Positions 1 through 8,082 of a DNA stretch of 64,000 nucleotides are shown here, piece after piece. The notes beneath the pieces were generated by a model. It saw only the letters and a list, made by a program, of their open reading frames with translations. It was not told the DNA's origin and ran no database searches. Source of the DNA: Aureimonas sp. AU12 (GTDB lineage: Bacteria; Pseudomonadota; Alphaproteobacteria; Rhizobiales; Rhizobiaceae); NCBI RefSeq assembly GCF_001463705.1, contig NZ_BBWH01000036.1:1-64000 (forward strand), written 5' to 3'. Position numbers and translations under genes: made by a program. Each line of letters begins with the position of its first letter. Position 1 is the stretch's first letter.

Positions 1-554
1 GGTTGTTGGTCGTCGTGTTGCTGTCGAAGAGCGAAGCGTCCGTCGTATCCACCGCGATCGTGCCGATCGAGACGGCGCCGCTGGCGTCACGGGCGAAGGA
101 GGCGACGATGCTCTTGGCGGACGAATAGTCGGACACGCCGGAATTGACCGACAGCCAGTTCTCGCCGGAGAAGACCGAGGAGGAGGCGATCGACTTGAGC
201 TGCTTCTGCAGTTCGCCGATTTCCTGCTGGATCGTGTCGCGGTTGACGCCGTCCTGCGTGGCGGCGGTCAGCTTCGCCTTGATCTCGTCGAGGACGTCCT
301 TCGCCTTGCTCAGGCCCTGATAGGCGACGTCGACGGTCGAGGCGCCGAGGTTGAGCGCGTCCTTGACGGTGGAGAGCGACTTGTTGTCGGACTTCAGCGT
401 CGTGGAGATCGCCCAATACGCCGCGTTGTCCTTGGCTTCGCCGATCTTCAGCCCGGTCGAGATCCGGTTCTGCGTCATGTCGAGCGAATTGTTGGTCTGC
501 TGGAGAGTGCGCAGCGCGGTAATCGCCGCTGCATTGGTGTTCACGCTTGCCATT
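1..554 (-). CDS. Flagellin, N-terminal part (cut by the left edge)
   Basis: Reading the minus strand from the ATG at 554 gives a protein that begins MASVNTNAAAITALRTLQQ and continues with NRISTGLKI, NAAYWAI and DVAYQGLSKAKDVL. This is the conserved N-terminal D0/D1 domain of bacterial flagellin, the filament subunit that is exported unfolded through the flagellar channel. About 184 codons are present; the variable centre and the C-terminal D0 helix lie beyond the left edge. The NRISTGLKI stretch corresponds to the flagellin N-terminal signature. The gene lies 187 bp downstream of fliP, a long leader that could hold its own promoter and post-transcriptional control, as is common for alphaproteobacterial flagellins (family knowledge). 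Which of the usual several flagellin paralogues this is cannot be decided. Confidence 0.93.
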
Positions 555-741
555 GGCTATGTCCCATGAAGTCGTCGAGGGGGACATGCCGGGTCGTGCC
601 GGCGCAGCGGGGCGGCCTCATGCCTTTGATCACCAGCGTGTGTCGATCAATCCGCTATGCACTCTTCTTTACGCGAAGGTGCTTAACGATCTGTAAAACG
701 GATCAACTTCGCGCGATTGAACTTGTGGGTTGTCAAAGGCG

Positions 742-1548
742 TCAAAGAAACGACCGCACCAACGACCCCGTCAACATGTTCCAGCCGTCGATCAGGACGA
801 AGAAGAGGATCTTGAACGGCAGTGAAATGATCGTCGGCGGCAGCATCATCATGCCCATCGACATGGTCAGCGTCGCCACGATCAAATCGATCACCAGAAA
901 CGGCAGGACGATGAGGAAGCCGATTTCGAAACCACGGCGCAGTTCGGAGATCATGAAGGCGGGAACGAGGATGCGGAAGTCAACGACCTGATCGTCGCCC
1001 GATCCCTGCTCGACTTCCGGCAGCCGGTCGCGGATCGAGGCCTCGTTGATGTTGTTGAAGAGCGCGAGATCCTGCTCGCGGACCTGATCGAGCATGAAGC
1101 CGCGGAACGGCTCGGCGATGCGCGGCAGCGCCTCTTCTTCCGTGATCTCGTTCTTCATCAGCGGCTGCAGGCCGTCGCGCCAGGCCTGGTCGAAGGTCGG
1201 CATCATCACGAAGAAGGTGATGAAGAGCGACAGCGAGATGAGGATCAGGTTGGCCGGGGTCGACTGCAGGCCGAGGCCGGTGCGCAGGATCGACAGCGCG
1301 ATCACGACGCGGGTGAAGGCCGTGACCATGACGAGGAGGCCGGGCGCTACCGAGAGCACCGTGACGATGCCGAAGATCTGGACGATGCGCCCGGACACGG
1401 CGGCGTCGCCCGCGGGAATGAGGGAGGCGAGGTTGTTCGCCGCGCTGGACACGGCGTCCTGCGCCGAGGCGGGCGCGGCAAGCGTGAGAAGCGCAAGCGC
1501 GGCGACGGCGGCCAGGGATGCGCCGACCGGAAAGGCGGGCCGCATCAC
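742..1548 (-). CDS. fliP: Flagellar export gate protein FliP
   Basis: FliP forms, with FliQ and FliR, the core channel of the flagellar type III export gate in the inner membrane. The 268-aa product has a cleavable signal peptide (residues 1-29, ending in APASAQ), then membrane segments starting around VTVLSVAPGLLVMVTAFTRV, the family core FTRVVIALSILR, a second pair near residues 190-260, and the methionine-rich TLTMSMGMMMLPP motif typical of FliP. Length fits the family. Its ATG overlaps the fliL stop by 4 nt (ATGA), implying translational coupling, and it ends the flgB-fliP operon just before the flagellin gene. Confidence 0.97.
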   Translation of the reverse strand: MMRPAFPVGASLAAVAALALLTLAAPASAQDAVSSAANNLASLIPAGDAAVSGRIVQIFGIVTVLSVAPGLLVMVTAFTRVVIALSILRTGLGLQSTPANLILISLSLFITFFVMMPTFDQAWRDGLQPLMKNEITEEEALPRIAEPFRGFMLDQVREQDLALFNNINEASIRDRLPEVEQGSGDDQVVDFRILVPAFMISELRRGFEIGFLIVLPFLVIDLIVATLTMSMGMMMLPPTIISLPFKILFFVLIDGWNMLTGSLVRSFL

Positions 1549-2081
1549 TTCACGACCAGCGAACGGACCATGATGTCGATCACGCCGGGCGAGCGCATCT
1601 TGGCGCGCTCCAGAAGATCCTCGCGAAGATGCAGCAGCCCCCGCGATCCCTCGACCTGCGCCAGTTCCAGCGTGCGCACGAAGACGATCATGTCGGCCTG
1701 GACCTGCGAGGCGAGCTGCGCCTGATCGCCGGCCTGTTCGGGCTTGACGATGAGGCTGGCCTCGAGCCGCAGCTGCGTGCCGGGCGGCGAGGCGATGTCG
1801 GTGAGAACGGGCTCGAGCGCCAGCACGACGTCGGCCGGAGCGTCGGGATTGGCGCTTTTGGCCAGCGGCGCCTCACTGTTCACGACGGGCGCCGGGGCGG
1901 GTTCGGCGGCGGGCGCAGCGGGCTGGGGCTTGCCCAGCATCATGCCGAGTGCGGTGCCGCCCGCGGCCGCGATGAGCGTCAGGCCGACCACCACGGCGAC
2001 CGTCTGGACGAGACCGCCCTTCTTGGGCTTCGCGTCGGCGCCGGCCAGGATGGCGAGGGCCTCGGGGGTGAGGTCGGTCAT
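1545..2081 (-). CDS. fliL: Flagellar basal body-associated protein FliL
   Basis: FliL is a single-pass inner membrane protein that surrounds the MotA/B stator and supports torque. The 178-aa product has a short cytoplasmic N-terminus, one membrane segment (about residues 25-49, VQTVAVVVGLTLIAAAGGTA), an Ala/Pro-rich periplasmic linker, and a C-terminal stomatin-like domain containing LRLEASLIVK and the terminal MVRSLVVK. It is coupled to fliP by a 4-nt overlap. A 267-bp non-coding stretch separates it from flgH upstream, the only sizeable gap within this operon, so a secondary promoter there is possible. Confidence 0.93.
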   Translation of the reverse strand: MTDLTPEALAILAGADAKPKKGGLVQTVAVVVGLTLIAAAGGTALGMMLGKPQPAAPAAEPAPAPVVNSEAPLAKSANPDAPADVVLALEPVLTDIASPPGTQLRLEASLIVKPEQAGDQAQLASQVQADMIVFVRTLELAQVEGSRGLLHLREDLLERAKMRSPGVIDIMVRSLVVK

Positions 2082-2325
2082 GCGGCGGCGCTCCGGACGG
2101 GCCTTTGAAAAAGCTGTCGGGCCGCCGGCCGCTCATGCGAGCGCCGGGGCAGGCCCTGACGCTGAAGTGTTAAGAAATCGTGCTGTTCCGAGCCTGACGT
2201 CGCTGCCGCAGTGCAGGTGCCCGGACACGGCCAAGCCGCGCGGCACCTCCTGTCGGGAGCGCCACGCGGCCTTCGTGTCGTCGGGGTTCGCCGGCCGGCA
2301 GGCGTGCCGGTCGGCCCAGATCACT

Positions 2326-2352
2326 TGGCCAAGATCAGGTGGCCAAGATCAG
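2326..2352. repeat. 14-bp tandem duplication at the flgH stop codon
   Basis: TGGCCAAGATCAG occurs at 2326-2338 and again at 2340-2352, so a 14-bp unit is duplicated. The flgH stop codon (TGA on the minus strand, 2349-2351) lies in the second copy. It looks like a simple slippage duplication. Confidence 0.85.
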
Positions 2353-3053
2353 TAGGGCAGCGCGTTGTCGAGCACCTGCTGGCCCCAGCCGGGCTGCTGC
2401 ACTTCCGTGAGGCGGCCGCGGCCGCCGTAAGAGATGCGGGCTTCGGCGATCTTCTCGTAGGAGATCGTGTTGTTGGGCAGGATGTCGCCGGGCCGGATGA
2501 TGCCGGCGATGGAGAGGACGCGCACCTCGAAATTGACGCGGATCTCCTGCTGGCCGGCAATGTAGAGATTGCCGTTCGGCAGGACCTGCGTGACCACGGC
2601 GGCGATCGAGACGTTGATCTCCTCCTGCCGGTCGACCGTGCCCTTGCCCGTCGTCTTCGTGCCGTTCTTGAGGCCGAGCGTCGCGCCGAGCGTGCCGAGC
2701 GAGAAGTCGCTGACGGCGCCCTCGAAGTCGGCGCCGACGCTGACGCCCGAATCGCGCGAGCGCTTGGTGTTGTTGTCGAGCTTGGCCTTGTCGTCGATCT
2801 TGATCTTCACCGTGACGATGTCGCCGACATTGAGAGCGCGCGTGTCGCGGAAGAAGTCTGCGTTGCGCCCGGTCCAGAGCGAGTTGACGTGGCGCACCGG
2901 CTCCTCGGCATAGGTCGCCGGCTGGACGATCGGCGGGTTCTGGGCAAGGCCCGTTCCCACCGGCGTCAGGATCGGCTCCTTCATCAGGTCCTCGCGCGTC
3001 GTGGTGCAGCCGGCCAGAAGCACGAGAGAGAGGATCGAGGCGATGGTTCTCAC
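2349..3053 (-). CDS. flgH: Flagellar L-ring lipoprotein FlgH
   Basis: FlgH builds the outer-membrane L-ring bushing around the flagellar rod. The 234-aa product starts with a lipoprotein signal peptide whose lipobox is LLAG-C (Cys about residue 15), followed by the conserved SLWTGRNADFFRDTRALNVGDIVTVKI block and the downstream INVSIAAVVTQVLPNGNLYI and GQQEIRVNFE motifs that define FlgH. Length is normal. Its start overlaps the motE stop by 4 nt. A 14-bp tandem duplication spans its stop codon. Confidence 0.97.
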   Translation of the reverse strand: MRTIASILSLVLLAGCTTTREDLMKEPILTPVGTGLAQNPPIVQPATYAEEPVRHVNSLWTGRNADFFRDTRALNVGDIVTVKIKIDDKAKLDNNTKRSRDSGVSVGADFEGAVSDFSLGTLGATLGLKNGTKTTGKGTVDRQEEINVSIAAVVTQVLPNGNLYIAGQQEIRVNFEVRVLSIAGIIRPGDILPNNTISYEKIAEARISYGGRGRLTEVQQPGWGQQVLDNALPY

Positions 3054-3652
3054 AGGCTTTGTCCCGTCGGGGCCGCGCCGGCCACGGCCGCGCGGTCGGT
3101 CTTCTGAACGATGAGGCGGCCGATCTCGGCGGCGACGGGCGCCGGCATCTCGGAGAGGATGGCGCTCGCCTGGCGCGACTTCAGCCGTGCCAGAAGCGCG
3201 GCGGCCACCGGGCGATCGAGCCCGGCGAGTTGCGCGGCCGCGGCATCCGGCTTCATCGCGGCGTAGATGTCGATCATCACCGAGGAGGTGGAATCCATGA
3301 AGGCCTTGCGCTCGACGAGCCAGTCTTGCACCTCGCGGCGCTTGGTCTCGAGCTCGTCGATCTTGGCGGTCACGAGGCCCTCGGCCTCCTTCAGCTTGAC
3401 CATCTGCAGCGCGTTGCGCTGGTCGAGTGCGGGATCGGCGATGTTGCGGCAGTAGTTCTCGACGTCGGTCGCCGGCACTGCGGCCACCACCGGCGCCTGC
3501 CCGTCGGGACCGACGACGCGCACGGTCTGCGGCGGGAGCACCGGAGGGGCCTCCCCGCCCGGCTTCTCCTCGGCGCGTGCAGGGAACGCGGCGGCGAGCG
3601 CCAGGAGGGAGGCCGCCGCGAGGGCGAGAGGGAAACGCGGGATCGTCGTCAT
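3050..3652 (-). CDS. motE: MotE-like periplasmic motility chaperone
   Basis: In Sinorhizobium, MotE is a periplasmic chaperone specific for the motility protein MotC, and motE sits between flgI and flgH as here. The 200-aa product has a Sec signal peptide (ending about FPARAEE), a coiled-coil centre (VKLKEAEGLVTAKIDELETKR onward) and a C-terminal MgtE-N-like helical domain with YAAMKPDAAAAQLAGLD and SAILSEMPAPVAAEI. A GTG four codons upstream (3664) would overlap the flgI stop. I chose the ATG at 3652 because a GAGAG ribosome-binding site lies just upstream of it. The assignment rests on domain pattern and on synteny. Confidence 0.85.
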   Translation of the reverse strand: MTTIPRFPLALAAASLLALAAAFPARAEEKPGGEAPPVLPPQTVRVVGPDGQAPVVAAVPATDVENYCRNIADPALDQRNALQMVKLKEAEGLVTAKIDELETKRREVQDWLVERKAFMDSTSSVMIDIYAAMKPDAAAAQLAGLDRPVAAALLARLKSRQASAILSEMPAPVAAEIGRLIVQKTDRAAVAGAAPTGQSL

Positions 3653-3660
3653 GGGATCTC

Positions 3661-4872
3661 TCACTGCACCACGAGGTCGGCCTGGAGGGCGCCGGCGGTC
3701 TTGATGGCCTGAAGGATAGCGATGATGCCGGTGGGCTTGAGGCCGAGGCGGTTGAGACCGCGCACCACGGCGTCGAGACTGGCGCCCTGGACGATAGCGA
3801 GATTGCCGCCGCCCTGCTCGGCGTTCACGACCGTGTCCTTCGTCACCACCGTCTGCCCGTCGCTGAAGGGCGCCGGCTGCGAAACGTTGGGAATGTCGGT
3901 GATGCGCACCGTCAGCGAGCCGTGCGTCACCGCCACCGTCGAGATCTGGACGTCCTGGCCGATCACGACGGTGCCCGTGCGCTCGTCGATCACCACCTTG
4001 GCGGCCTGGTCGGGCTGGATCTGGAGATCGCCGACGTCGGCGAGAAAGCGGGTCGAGGATATCTTGGCGGGCCGGGTCAGCGTGATGTTGCGGAAGTCCT
4101 GCTCGCGCGCCACCGGCTTGCCCCAGGTCTGGACGGCATAGGCGTTGATCGCGTCGACGACGCGGATCGCGGTGCGATAGTCGGGATTGCGCAGTTCCAC
4201 GGTGATCGTCGGCGTGTCGACGGTGGCGCGCGGAACCTCGCGCTCGATGATCGCGCCGCCGGCGATGCGACCGGTGGTGGGGGTGCCCTGCGTCAGGCTC
4301 TCGTTCGTGCCCTCCGAGGAGAAGCCGGAGACGGCGAGCGCCCCCTGCCCGACCGCGTAGATCTCGCCGTCCGGCCCGTAGAGCGGGGTCATGACGAGCG
4401 TGCCGCCCATCAGCGAGGAGGCATCGCCCAGCGAGGAGACGGAAATGTCGATGCGCGCGCCGATGCCGGAAAAGGCCGGCAGGTCCGCCGTCACCACCAC
4501 CGCGGCGACGTTGCGGGTGCGCGGGTTGGCCGAGCGCACGTTGACGCCCATGCGGTCGAGCATCGACTGCAGCGACTGTTCGGTGAAGGGCGAGTTGCGC
4601 AAACTGTCGCCGGTGCCCTGCAGGCCGATCACGAGACCGTAGCCGACGAGCTGGTTGTCGCGCACGCCCTTGACGGTGGTGACGTCCTTGATGCGCACGC
4701 CGCCCGAGGAGCGAACGCGCGGCACCACGGTGTTGAAGTTTTCGCGCGCGCCGATGCCGGCCTGGACGGCGCCGCCGCCCCCGCCATAGCCGGAATAGTC
4801 GGCCGCGCGGGCCGGCGCGAATGCGCCACCGAAGATCGTTGCGGCCAGGACCAGCGCCAGAATGCGGCTCAT
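3661..4872 (-). CDS. flgI: Flagellar P-ring protein FlgI
   Basis: FlgI forms the periplasmic P-ring in the peptidoglycan layer. The 403-aa product has a signal peptide (cleavage about PARA-AD), then the family blocks RIKDVTTVKGVRDNQLVGYGLV, GTGDSLRNSPFTEQSL, RNVAAVVVTADLP and, near the C-terminus, LDAVVRGLNRLGLKPTGIIAILQAIK. It is somewhat longer than the usual size of about 370 aa. The extra length is a glycine-rich stretch right after the signal peptide (YSGYGGGGGAVQAG). The start overlaps the flgA stop by 4 nt, so the P-ring subunit and its assembly chaperone are co-translated. Confidence 0.97.
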   Translation of the reverse strand: MSRILALVLAATIFGGAFAPARAADYSGYGGGGGAVQAGIGARENFNTVVPRVRSSGGVRIKDVTTVKGVRDNQLVGYGLVIGLQGTGDSLRNSPFTEQSLQSMLDRMGVNVRSANPRTRNVAAVVVTADLPAFSGIGARIDISVSSLGDASSLMGGTLVMTPLYGPDGEIYAVGQGALAVSGFSSEGTNESLTQGTPTTGRIAGGAIIEREVPRATVDTPTITVELRNPDYRTAIRVVDAINAYAVQTWGKPVAREQDFRNITLTRPAKISSTRFLADVGDLQIQPDQAAKVVIDERTGTVVIGQDVQISTVAVTHGSLTVRITDIPNVSQPAPFSDGQTVVTKDTVVNAEQGGGNLAIVQGASLDAVVRGLNRLGLKPTGIIAILQAIKTAGALQADLVVQ

Positions 4873-5375
4873 TTCGACGAAACCTCGATCGTGCCGTCCT
4901 CGGAGGCGATGCCGCTGATCGTCACGCCGCTGTCGACATTGCGAACCCGCACGGCCTGGCCCGGGCCGGCCGACTGGAGCGGCGTGCCCATGCCGGTGAT
5001 GATCAGGCCGGACTCGCGATAGATCAGCGTCGTGGGAACGCCGGCCGTCACGGCGTCCGGCGACTTCAGGTCGGTGAGGAGGATCGGCTGGTTGGGCAGG
5101 AGCGTGCGGCGCGCGATCCGGTTCTCGAGCATTCCGTCTTCGACGACATAGGCCGCGAGCCGGTCGCCCGGCACGGTGAAGCGCATCTGCATCACGCCGC
5201 GGTCGAGGACGTTTTGGCCGGGATAGACCACGGCGGTCGGCACCGGCAGGTTGAGATCGGCGGCCAGCGCCGGGACCGGCGCGAGCGAGAGCAGCGCACC
5301 GAGGGCGAGAAGGACGGCCGGACCCGCCGCACGCAAGGCCGTACGGGTCCGTGGGCGACGGGAGGGGCGTGTCAT
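4869..5375 (-). CDS. flgA: Flagellar P-ring assembly chaperone FlgA
   Basis: FlgA is a periplasmic chaperone that helps FlgI assemble into the P-ring. The 168-aa product has a long Arg-rich n-region, a hydrophobic signal core (LLALGALLSLAPVPALA) and a SAF-like domain with ARRTLLPNQPILLTDL and the C-terminal PLQSAGPGQAVRVRN ... SGIASEDGTIEV. This is the short FlgA form usual in rhizobia. It lies 3 nt after the flgG stop and overlaps flgI by 4 nt. Confidence 0.92.
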   Translation of the reverse strand: MTRPSRRPRTRTALRAAGPAVLLALGALLSLAPVPALAADLNLPVPTAVVYPGQNVLDRGVMQMRFTVPGDRLAAYVVEDGMLENRIARRTLLPNQPILLTDLKSPDAVTAGVPTTLIYRESGLIITGMGTPLQSAGPGQAVRVRNVDSGVTISGIASEDGTIEVSSK

Positions 5376-5378
5376 GGC

Positions 5379-6161
5379 TTAGCGGATGCCCTTCGAGACG
5401 ACGCTCGACATCTCGTCGGCGGCCTGGATCACCTTCGAGTTCATCTCGTAGGCGCGCTGCGCGGAGATCAGCTCGGAGATCTCCTTCACCGGATCGACGT
5501 TGGAGTTTTCGAGATAGCCCTGCTTGATGACGCCGTAGCCGGGATCGCCGGGCACGCCGGCGATCGGCGCGCCGGAGGCGGCGGTCTCGCGGAACAGGTT
5601 GCCGCCCTCGGCCGAGAGGCCGGGCTCGTTGGCGAAGTTGACGAGGGTCAGCTGGCCGACGAGCTGGTCGGCGCCGTCGACCTTGGCGTAGACCTCGCCG
5701 GTGTCGTTGACGGTGACCTGCGTGGTGTTCTGCGGGATGGTCAGGCCGGGATCGACGGTGAAGCCGTCGAGCGTCACGATCTGCCCGGTGTCGTTCTTGT
5801 TGAAGGCGCCGTCGCGCGTGTAGAGCGTCTCGCCGCCCGGCCCCTGAATCTGGAAGTAGCCCTGGCCGTTGATGGCGACGTCGAGATCGTTGCTGGTCTG
5901 CTCCAGCGCGCCCTGGATGTGGACGGAGCGGATGGCGGCGGTGCGCACGCCGAGGCCGATCTGCGCGCCCTCGGGCACGACGTTCTCGCCGCCGCGCGCC
6001 GGCACGCCGCCGGCCCGCTCGACCTGGTAGAGCAGGTCGGTGAACTCGGCGCGCGAGCGCTTGAAGCCGGTGGTGTTGATGTTCGCGATGTTGTTCGCGA
6101 TGACTTCAACGTTGGTCTGCTGGGCGTTCATGCCGGTGGCGGCGATCGCAAGGGCTCGCAT
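5379..6161 (-). CDS. flgG: Flagellar distal rod protein FlgG
   Basis: FlgG makes the distal rod that crosses the L and P rings. The 260-aa product has the N-terminal rod signature ([27 protein letters not shown], given here only as the block at residues 7-33), the domain [19 protein letters not shown] typical of FlgG, and the C-terminal helix block [22 protein letters not shown]. Length matches the family exactly. It is followed 3 nt later by flgA. FlgF at 13260-13985 is its paralogue. Confidence 0.97.
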   Translation of the reverse strand: MRALAIAATGMNAQQTNVEVIANNIANINTTGFKRSRAEFTDLLYQVERAGGVPARGGENVVPEGAQIGLGVRTAAIRSVHIQGALEQTSNDLDVAINGQGYFQIQGPGGETLYTRDGAFNKNDTGQIVTLDGFTVDPGLTIPQNTTQVTVNDTGEVYAKVDGADQLVGQLTLVNFANEPGLSAEGGNLFRETAASGAPIAGVPGDPGYGVIKQGYLENSNVDPVKEISELISAQRAYEMNSKVIQAADEMSSVVSKGIR

Positions 6162-6173
6162 CGGTGTGGTTCC

Positions 6174-6506
6174 TTAGATCGACATGCGGGAAAGTTCGAG
6201 ATAGGCGGAGACCACCTTGTCGCGCACGGCGATGGCGGTCTGCAGGGTGCGCTCGGCGCCCATCACGGCGTCCACGACGGCCTGCGTCGAGGTCTGGCCG
6301 TTGATGCCCTGGATCGAGGTGGTCTCGGCGCCCTTCAGCGTCTGCGCGGCGTCGCGCGCGGCGTCCGCCATGGCGGCCGCGAAGCTCTGGCCGCCGGCCG
6401 TGCCGGCCGATGCCGAGGCGGCGGTGCCGGCTGCGGGAGAGAGGGAGACGCCGTCGAGCTTGAGGGCGTCGAAGCGCGGCATCGCGGTTCCGATGGCGGG
6501 GATCAT
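6174..6506 (-). CDS. fliE: Flagellar hook-basal body complex protein FliE
   Basis: FliE links the MS-ring to the proximal rod. The 110-aa product has the Ala-rich N-terminal half and the C-terminal helices of the family, with DAVMGAERTLQTAIAVRDKV followed by AYLELSRMSI, which matches the usual FliE ending. It sits 4 nt after flgC and 12 nt before flgG in the rod operon. Confidence 0.93.
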   Translation of the reverse strand: MIPAIGTAMPRFDALKLDGVSLSPAAGTAASASAGTAGGQSFAAAMADAARDAAQTLKGAETTSIQGINGQTSTQAVVDAVMGAERTLQTAIAVRDKVVSAYLELSRMSI

Positions 6507-6510
6507 GGGC

Positions 6511-6927
6511 TCAGCCTCTCATGAGATCGATGGTGAGATTGATCAGCTCGCGCGCCTGCTTGATCACCTGCAGGTTGGCCTCGTAGGACCGGTTGGCTTC
6601 GCGCATGTCCGCCATCTCGACGAGCGAGTTGACGTTGGGCATCTTGACGTACCCGTCGGCATCGGCGGCGGGGTTGCCGGGATCGTGCTCGATCTTGAAG
6701 GCGGCGCGGTCGACGCCGACGTTCTTCACCTGCACGAGATCGGCGCCGGTCAACCGGTCGACCTCGCTGGTGAAGGAGACGGTCTTGCGCCGGTAGGGAT
6801 CGGAGCCCGGCGTCTCGCCGGTGGAGCGGGCGTTGGCGACGTTCTCGGAGACGACGCGCAGGCGGGTGGACTGGGCCTCGAGGCCGCTGGCGGCGATCTT
6901 GAGCGCGGAGGAAATGGGGTCCAGCAT
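6511..6927 (-). CDS. flgC: Flagellar proximal rod protein FlgC
   Basis: FlgC is one of the proximal rod subunits. The 138-aa product begins with the rod signature ([20 protein letters not shown] followed by [15 protein letters not shown]), has the [11 protein letters not shown] block, and ends with [20 protein letters not shown] and a helix [19 protein letters not shown]. This is the expected length and layout. It lies 4 nt from flgB and 4 nt from fliE. Confidence 0.97.
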   Translation of the reverse strand: MLDPISSALKIAASGLEAQSTRLRVVSENVANARSTGETPGSDPYRRKTVSFTSEVDRLTGADLVQVKNVGVDRAAFKIEHDPGNPAADADGYVKMPNVNSLVEMADMREANRSYEANLQVIKQARELINLTIDLMRG

Positions 6928-6931
6928 CGGC

Positions 6932-7312
6932 TCAGCCCTTCAGCGTCGAGAGGTACATGCGGTGGAAGGCCTTGGCGATCGAGGTGTCGAGCGCGAAGTC
7001 GCGGGAGATCTCGCCCGACTTCATCATCTCCTGCTCGAGCGACACCGAATTGCCGGAATGGGTGACGTCCCAAGGCGTCTGGCGGCCCTCGTCGACCCCG
7101 AACTCGCGACCCGCCGACGCCACGAGATGACTCGGCGAGGAGCCGGTCATCTGCAGGCTCGTCGTGTCGAGGATTTCGGTGAAGGCCGAGACGTCCTTGG
7201 CGCGATAGCCGGGCGTGTTGGCGTTGGCGACGTTCTCGGCCACCACCGCCTGGCGCTGCGACAGCCATTCCGCGCGGTTGGAGCTGAGGCCGAAAAGGTA
7301 GAGCTGGCTCAC
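6932..7312 (-). CDS. flgB: Flagellar proximal rod protein FlgB
   Basis: FlgB is a proximal rod subunit and the first gene of the rod/ring operon. I chose the GTG at 7312 (product about 126 aa) rather than the longer frame opening at 7366, because a GAGGAAG ribosome-binding site lies about 10 nt upstream of 7312 and the extra N-terminus has no family counterpart. The product begins [20 protein letters not shown], then [20 protein letters not shown], the FlgB rod signature, and ends in [12 protein letters not shown]. An AT-rich upstream segment with TTAA motifs probably holds the operon promoter. Confidence 0.94.
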   Translation of the reverse strand: MSQLYLFGLSSNRAEWLSQRQAVVAENVANANTPGYRAKDVSAFTEILDTTSLQMTGSSPSHLVASAGREFGVDEGRQTPWDVTHSGNSVSLEQEMMKSGEISRDFALDTSIAKAFHRMYLSTLKG

Positions 7313-7420
7313 GGGGGGTTCTTCCTCGAGATGGGGTCTCGCTGGACCACTCTTAGGAAGACGCACTTGTCCGAAACTGACTGAAAGATGAATGCTAAAG
7401 TATTAATGACTCGTTAGCAC

Positions 7421-7440
7421 TGGTTAACGCTCGTTAATAC
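7421..7440 (-). promoter_or_regulatory. Possible CtrA-like site upstream of flgB
   Basis: The segment contains TTAA-N6-TTAA (7424-7427 and 7434-7437), and a further TAACGAG copy lies nearby in an AT-rich island about 110 bp upstream of the flgB start. The CtrA consensus of alphaproteobacteria is TTAA-N7-TTAA, so the spacing is one base short. The role is inferred from position only. Confidence 0.35.
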
Positions 7441-7456
7441 TTGGAGGGTCGACAAG

Positions 7457-7483
7457 AAAAAGGCCCCGCTGGAGAGCGGGGCC
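7457..7483 (-). terminator. Intrinsic terminator after the 149-aa gene
   Basis: A 9-bp perfect stem, GGCCCCGCT / AGCGGGGCC (7462-7470 and 7475-7483), has a GGAG loop and is followed on the minus strand by TTTTT (7461-7457). It lies about 75 bp past the stop at 7559 and before the flgB promoter region, separating the flhB-side transcript from the rod operon. Confidence 0.85.
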
Positions 7484-7558
7484 TTCATGGCTCGAAGCAC
7501 TGCGCGGGACCGGGCGCGGGATCGGCGCGCCCTTTCGGGGCCGCCCTCCGCGTTGTCT

Positions 7559-8008
7559 TCAGGCCCGCGGCGCGGTGCGAAGGCGCGCGTCGGCGACCGC
7601 GCCGGCCAGCCGTGCGGTGTTGATGTCGGGATCGGTGTCGGGCTCGGCGAAAGCGATGTAGTTGATGTGGACCGCAGCGGTGGTCGCCGACAGGGCGAGG
7701 CGGAAGTGGACGGTCACCTCCGGCGCGCGGAACTCCATGTCGAGATCGATCGTGGGCACCGTGCCCCAGCCCAGATGCACGTCGCCGCCATCGGCAAAGC
7801 GCAGCGCGCCGGGCCGCAGATACAGCTGCGCCGAGGATTCCACGAGATCGGCGATGTTGCCGAGCGCGTCCATGCGCAGGAAAGCCACGTAGTCCGCCAC
7901 CTCGACGAGGCGAAGTTCCGCGACCACCTCCTTGATGCCGTCCGCCAGGACCTTTTCCCGGTCCGCTGCGTGCTTGTTGCGAACGTTGAGCATGACGTGC
8001 GAACCCAT
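7559..8008 (-). CDS. Unknown protein in the flagellar locus (149 aa)
   Basis: I do not recognise a family. The product starts MGSHVMLNVRNKHAADREKV (an internal ATG at codon 6 is an alternative start) and looks like a soluble alpha/beta protein. It has an amphipathic N-terminal helix with KVLADGIKEVVAELRLVEVA and several alternating beta-like stretches (TVPTIDLDMEFRAPEVTVHF, AAVHINYIAFAEPD). There is no signal peptide or clear membrane segment. It lies between flhB and flgB on the same strand, 74 bp after flhB, and is closed by its own strong terminator. Gene position suggests a motility-related role, but none can be named. Codon usage matches its neighbours. Confidence 0.75.
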   Translation of the reverse strand: MGSHVMLNVRNKHAADREKVLADGIKEVVAELRLVEVADYVAFLRMDALGNIADLVESSAQLYLRPGALRFADGGDVHLGWGTVPTIDLDMEFRAPEVTVHFRLALSATTAAVHINYIAFAEPDTDPDINTARLAGAVADARLRTAPRA

Positions 8009-8082
8009 GAAGAACCTTTAGGCGGGAGAATGAACGGGTGCGCACGCAAGAGGCGAACGCGCTCGGAGCCGAAGCCGCCGTA

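Noticed and set aside
2133-2324. A 63-codon minus-strand frame between flgH and fliL
   Set aside because: No domain, no ribosome-binding site and atypical composition; left as non-coding.
6932-7366. Longer FlgB start at 7366
   Set aside because: The extra residues do not match FlgB, and the GTG at 7312 has a well-spaced GAGGAAG site.
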